A DNA stretch of 64,000 nucleotides from Burkholderiaceae bacterium (GTDB lineage: Bacteria; Pseudomonadota; Gammaproteobacteria; Burkholderiales; Burkholderiaceae), in assembly GCA_021166835.1 (NCBI GenBank), contig JAJPEN010000026.1:1-64000 (forward strand). The letters are read 5' to 3'. This document shows positions 61,512 to 64,000 of this stretch, piece after piece. Below the pieces are notes generated by a model. The model was not told where the DNA came from. It did no database searches and saw nothing but the letters and a program-made list of their open reading frames with translations. Each line of letters starts with the position of its first letter. Position 1 is the stretch's first letter. Both the position numbers and the translations under genes were made by a program.

Positions 61512-62282
61512 TCAGATCGATTCGAAGTCGCCGCCGCGCCCGTGCCCGGCCGCGAAACGCGCGGCGCCGCGGGACGCCTCCTCGCGGATCACCGGCTCGC
61601 CGCCCCGTCCTTCGATGCGCAGCGCCCCGGCGATGTCCAGGCCCCATTGGCGATGCGCCGACATCCGGTCCGCGCGCACGCAGGCCTGCGGAAAGCGTGC
61701 GATCTCGCGCGCGAGCTTCTCGGCAGCTTCGCGCGCCGTGCCCGGTGCCACGATCCGGTCGACCAGCCCGAAGGACAACGCCTCCTGCGCGTCCACCGGA
61801 CGCCCGGTGAGGATCATGTCGAGCGCACGCCCGTGGCCGATCAGCCGCGGCAGTCGCACGGTGCCGCCGTCGACGAGCGGCACGCCCCAGCGCCGGCAGA
61901 AGACGCCGAAGATCGCATCGGCGCTCGCCACGCGAAGGTCGCACCAGATCGCCAGCTCCAGGCCGCCGGCCACCGCATGGCCTTCGACGGCGGCGATCAC
62001 CGGCTTGGTCAACAGCAGCCGCGTCGGCCCCATCGGCCCCACACCTTCGGGCTCGTACCGCATGCCTTCGGCGACGCGCGCGAGATCGGCGCCGGCGCAG
62101 AAGTCCGAGCCCGCGCCGGTCAGCACGGCAACGCTGGCTTCGTCGTCGACGTCGAAGGCGAGAAACGCCTCGCGCAGCGCGCTGGCCGTCGGTTCGTCTA
62201 CCGCGTTGCGCTTCTCCGGACGCCGGATCACGACGGTGGTGACGGGGCCGTTGCGCTCGACGAGGACGGTCTGTTCGTACAT
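61512..62282 (-). CDS. Enoyl-CoA hydratase/isomerase (crotonase) family protein
   Basis: 256 residues, the standard length. The oxyanion-hole segments are GAGSDFCAGADLARV and VEGHAVAGGLELAIWCDLRV. The second active-site region, FCRRWGVPLVDGGTVRLPRL, lacks the two Glu of classical hydratases at their usual places but has Asp in VDGG, which suits an isomerase or hydrolase variant. It would act on a CoA thioester such as those made after the island's acid ligases. It precedes DUF3237 in the same direction. Confidence 0.86.
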   Translation of the reverse strand: MYEQTVLVERNGPVTTVVIRRPEKRNAVDEPTASALREAFLAFDVDDEASVAVLTGAGSDFCAGADLARVAEGMRYEPEGVGPMGPTRLLLTKPVIAAVEGHAVAGGLELAIWCDLRVASADAIFGVFCRRWGVPLVDGGTVRLPRLIGHGRALDMILTGRPVDAQEALSFGLVDRIVAPGTAREAAEKLAREIARFPQACVRADRMSAHRQWGLDIAGALRIEGRGGEPVIREEASRGAARFAAGHGRGGDFESI

Positions 62283-62299
62283 CGCAACCTCTCGCAGCG

Positions 62300-62614
62300 C
62301 TAGGGCACGAGCCGCACGTTCACCGTCGGCGGCCCGAAGATCAGCGGCGAGTGCGGTGGCGACGACGGCTCGAAGGTCGCCGGCTTCGGTCGCGGAATCA
62401 TCAGTACCGACGGCCCCGACGGCTCGGCGACGGCGGACGGCCGGCGCGTCTCGGCCGCGATCAGGTTCGACGACGGATCGACCGACACGCGGCGACCGCC
62501 CTCGCACGGCCGATCGGTGTAGACGTCGCCCGGGCACCGCAAGACGTCGACCATGTCGGCGGCTTGCGCGAAGGGGCCCGCGGCGAGCAGCAGGGCAGCA
62601 AAAAGCGTCTTCAT
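62300..62614 (-). CDS. Small exported protein of unknown function
   Basis: 104 residues with a Sec signal (MKTLFAALLLAAGPFAQA, cleaved before ADMV). The segment VLRCPGDVYTDRPCEGGRRV resembles the short Cys-containing domain of DUF4124-type periplasmic proteins. The rest is Pro/Ser-rich. GGAG precedes the ATG at 62614. It is probably unrelated to the neighbouring catabolic genes. Confidence 0.65.
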   Translation of the reverse strand: MKTLFAALLLAAGPFAQAADMVDVLRCPGDVYTDRPCEGGRRVSVDPSSNLIAAETRRPSAVAEPSGPSVLMIPRPKPATFEPSSPPHSPLIFGPPTVNVRLVP

Positions 62615-62719
62615 CGGGAATTCTCCGGTTTCGCGGGACGGTACCGGAAGACGCGCCGAAGACGCATCGAATCGGTCACGAAGCGAGGGGTTGCGCGCCA
62701 ACGCGGACGCAGCGCAGCG

Positions 62720-63289
62720 TCATTTCCCCGGCGACGCGGACCGCGCCTGCAGGCGCTGCCAGAGGCGCCGGAGCCACTCGCCGACCTGCGCGAGCCATCC
62801 CCGCTCCCGCGCAAGTTCCTCGGGCGTCGTCTCCGCAACGACTTCCGCGCCGACTGCACCGACTGCGCCGAAGCGCCGCTCGAGCTGCTCGGCGAACTGC
62901 GCGGCGCGCTCGTCCGCCCGCTTGTCGAACAGGCTGTTGACGACCGGCCTGAGCGGCCCCTCGCCCTTCACGCGGATCAGGCCGAGCAGTTCGGTCCTCG
63001 TGCCATCGGGCTTCAAGCCGACGTCGATTTCCATCGTCAGATGATCGGCCGTCGCGACGGCATGCAGGCGGTGCGGAGGATCTTCCGCATCGATGCGGGC
63101 CTTCAGCTGCACGATCAGCGGCACGACGCCGACTTTCTCCTTCACCGTCAGGTCGGCGGTGCGTTCGTCGAGCAGCGTCACCTTCTCGACGCCGGGGATG
63201 CAGCTGCACAGCGCGTGCACGTCGCGCACGAACTTCCACACTTCCGCGGGCGACGCGTTGACGACGAATCTCGTCTCGCGCTCGGGCAT
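62720..63289 (-). CDS. CoxG-like SRPBCC protein
   Basis: 189 residues. Residues 1-145 are a START/Bet v1-like fold of the CoxG type (ETRFVVNASPAEVWKFVRDV, CSCIPGVEKVTLLDERTADL, FDKRADERAAQFAEQLERRF). The last 40 residues form an amphipathic, basic helix (GWLAQVGEWLRRLWQRLQAR) that may anchor it to the membrane, as in CoxG. CoxG recruits carbon monoxide dehydrogenase to the membrane, but no such enzyme is in view. The start shares one base with the stop of the FAD oxidoreductase. Confidence 0.75.
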   Translation of the reverse strand: MPERETRFVVNASPAEVWKFVRDVHALCSCIPGVEKVTLLDERTADLTVKEKVGVVPLIVQLKARIDAEDPPHRLHAVATADHLTMEIDVGLKPDGTRTELLGLIRVKGEGPLRPVVNSLFDKRADERAAQFAEQLERRFGAVGAVGAEVVAETTPEELARERGWLAQVGEWLRRLWQRLQARSASPGK

Positions 63290-64000
63290 CAGTCCCACCA
63301 CCGGTTCAGCCGGTAGTCGTCGGCGATCACGCCGGCGGCGTTGTGACCGCCGCCGGCGTGCACGCCGCCTCCCGGATGGCAGTAGCCGCCGCACATGTAG
63401 AGCCCTTCGACGGGCGTGCGGTAGTCGGACCATCCTGCGAAAGGCCGGAACCAGCCCATCTGGTCGGGCGTCATGTCGCCCACGACGTCGACGCCGTTCA
63501 CCAGGTTGTCGTTGTGACGCTCGGTATCGGTCGGATCCTGGATCCTCATGCCGAGGATCACGTCCTTCGTGATGTTCGGCGCGTACGAGCTCCACAGTCC
63601 GAGCACGTGCTCGGCGTATTCGTCGCGCAGCCTGCGCCATCCTTCGGGCCCGTCGGGCTCGATCCGGTACGGCGCGTACTGCCAGACCACCGCGGTGTGC
63701 CTGCCTGCGGGTGCCTGCGACGGATCGAACAGCGTGGGCAGGGTCACCTGCAGCATCTCCATCCGCGGCGGAGCGCCCGTCGCGATGTCGCGGTAGGCGC
63801 GCACCTGGTCTTCGACGCGCCCGCCGAACATCTCCTGGCTGAACGCGAGATCCACCGGAGCGTTCCCGGCCGCGGCCCGGTAGTGCGGCGGCGCCGACAG
63901 CGCCAGGTGCAGCACGAACAGCGATCGTCCGCTCGAGTGGTAGTTCTTCACTCGCGCTACGAAGGGGGACGGCAGGTGCTCTTCGCCGACCATGCCGAGG
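63289..64000 (-). CDS. FAD-dependent oxidoreductase, phytoene-desaturase-like, C-terminal part (cut by right edge)
   Basis: About 237 residues are visible, in frame to the edge. The C-terminal FAD-binding motif is LYMCGGYCHPGGGVHAGGGH followed by NAAGVIADDY, as in the CrtI/retinol-saturase-like group. The upstream part holds the substrate domain. Such proteins oxidise or saturate C-C bonds in hydrophobic compounds. The N-terminal dinucleotide fold lies outside the window. Confidence 0.8.
   Translation of the reverse strand, partial: LGMVGEEHLPSPFVARVKNYHSSGRSLFVLHLALSAPPHYRAAAGNAPVDLAFSQEMFGGRVEDQVRAYRDIATGAPPRMEMLQVTLPTLFDPSQAPAGRHTAVVWQYAPYRIEPDGPEGWRRLRDEYAEHVLGLWSSYAPNITKDVILGMRIQDPTDTERHNDNLVNGVDVVGDMTPDQMGWFRPFAGWSDYRTPVEGLYMCGGYCHPGGGVHAGGGHNAAGVIADDYRLNRWWD

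Overview
This window is high-GC DNA (roughly two-thirds G+C by eye) with densely packed, often overlapping genes. It reads as a chromosomal segment of a betaproteobacterium, most likely Burkholderiales or a relative. Supporting content includes a DnaE-type polymerase III alpha subunit, gluQ, prfC, rhlE, a three-domain ligD, TAT-exported binding proteins and gluconate-dehydrogenase-type complexes. I saw no tRNA, rRNA, CRISPR array, insertion sequence or phage gene.

Regions 1-30 kb are general chromosomal genes: dnaE (cut by the left edge), an EamA exporter, an alpha/beta hydrolase, a pirin and gluQ. Next come a four-gene signalling block (hybrid kinase, CheR, receiver-less CheB, receiver-kinase), rhlE, a lipoprotein, prfC, a YpfJ-type zinc protein, a BON protein and ligD. 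They are followed by an xfp-pgm-HAD unit joined by ATGA overlaps, a flavin/cytochrome c dehydrogenase of the gluconate 2-dehydrogenase type, and a NarL-type two-component pair. From 30.2 to 35.0 kb lie an AhpD-like protein and a complete sugar-type ABC importer. From 35.0 to 36.2 kb are two low-complexity charged proteins and a strong hairpin.

Region 36.2-48.96 kb is one catabolic island, all on the minus strand. It has an SDR, an old-yellow-enzyme-like protein with a C-terminal fibronectin III domain (OYE-2), an aryl-acid AMP ligase (ligase-2), a second OYE (OYE-1), a MarR regulator, a second aryl-acid ligase (ligase-1) and a complete branched-chain-type ABC importer. A 14-bp palindrome (GTTYAAGCYYRAAC-like) occurs upstream of each of the four transcription units. 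Two of those promoters also carry an FNR/Anr-type box (TTGAT-N4-ATCAA) centred near -61.5. The island therefore looks effector-controlled by MarR and induced at low oxygen.

Region 49.0-60.8 kb is the most unusual part. A regulator with a MEDS-like N-terminus and a SARP/BTAD-type C-terminus is divergent from an operon. The operon encodes an unknown 161-residue protein, a PEP-synthase N-domain protein (PpsB-like), an amidohydrolase-2 family enzyme, a PEP-synthase swivelling-His protein (PpsA-like) and an inositol-monophosphatase-like protein. A second branched-chain-type ABC importer converges on it. Three promoters here carry GCTAAAG heptamers repeated at exactly 11 bp, each 10 bp upstream of a -10-like hexamer. 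This is the layout of SARP operators in actinomycetes. The two split PEP-synthase halves resemble phenylphosphate synthase, but an amidohydrolase and a phosphatase-fold protein stand where anaerobic phenol clusters have PpsC and UbiD-type carboxylases. My inference is a regulated uptake and ATP-dependent phosphorylation route for a hydroxylated (possibly phenolic) compound, feeding ligase/OYE/SDR steps in the neighbouring island.

The right end (60.8-64 kb) has a C-terminal remnant of an OYE-1-like gene, then a DUF3237 protein, a crotonase, a small exported protein, a CoxG-like protein and an FAD oxidoreductase cut by the right edge.
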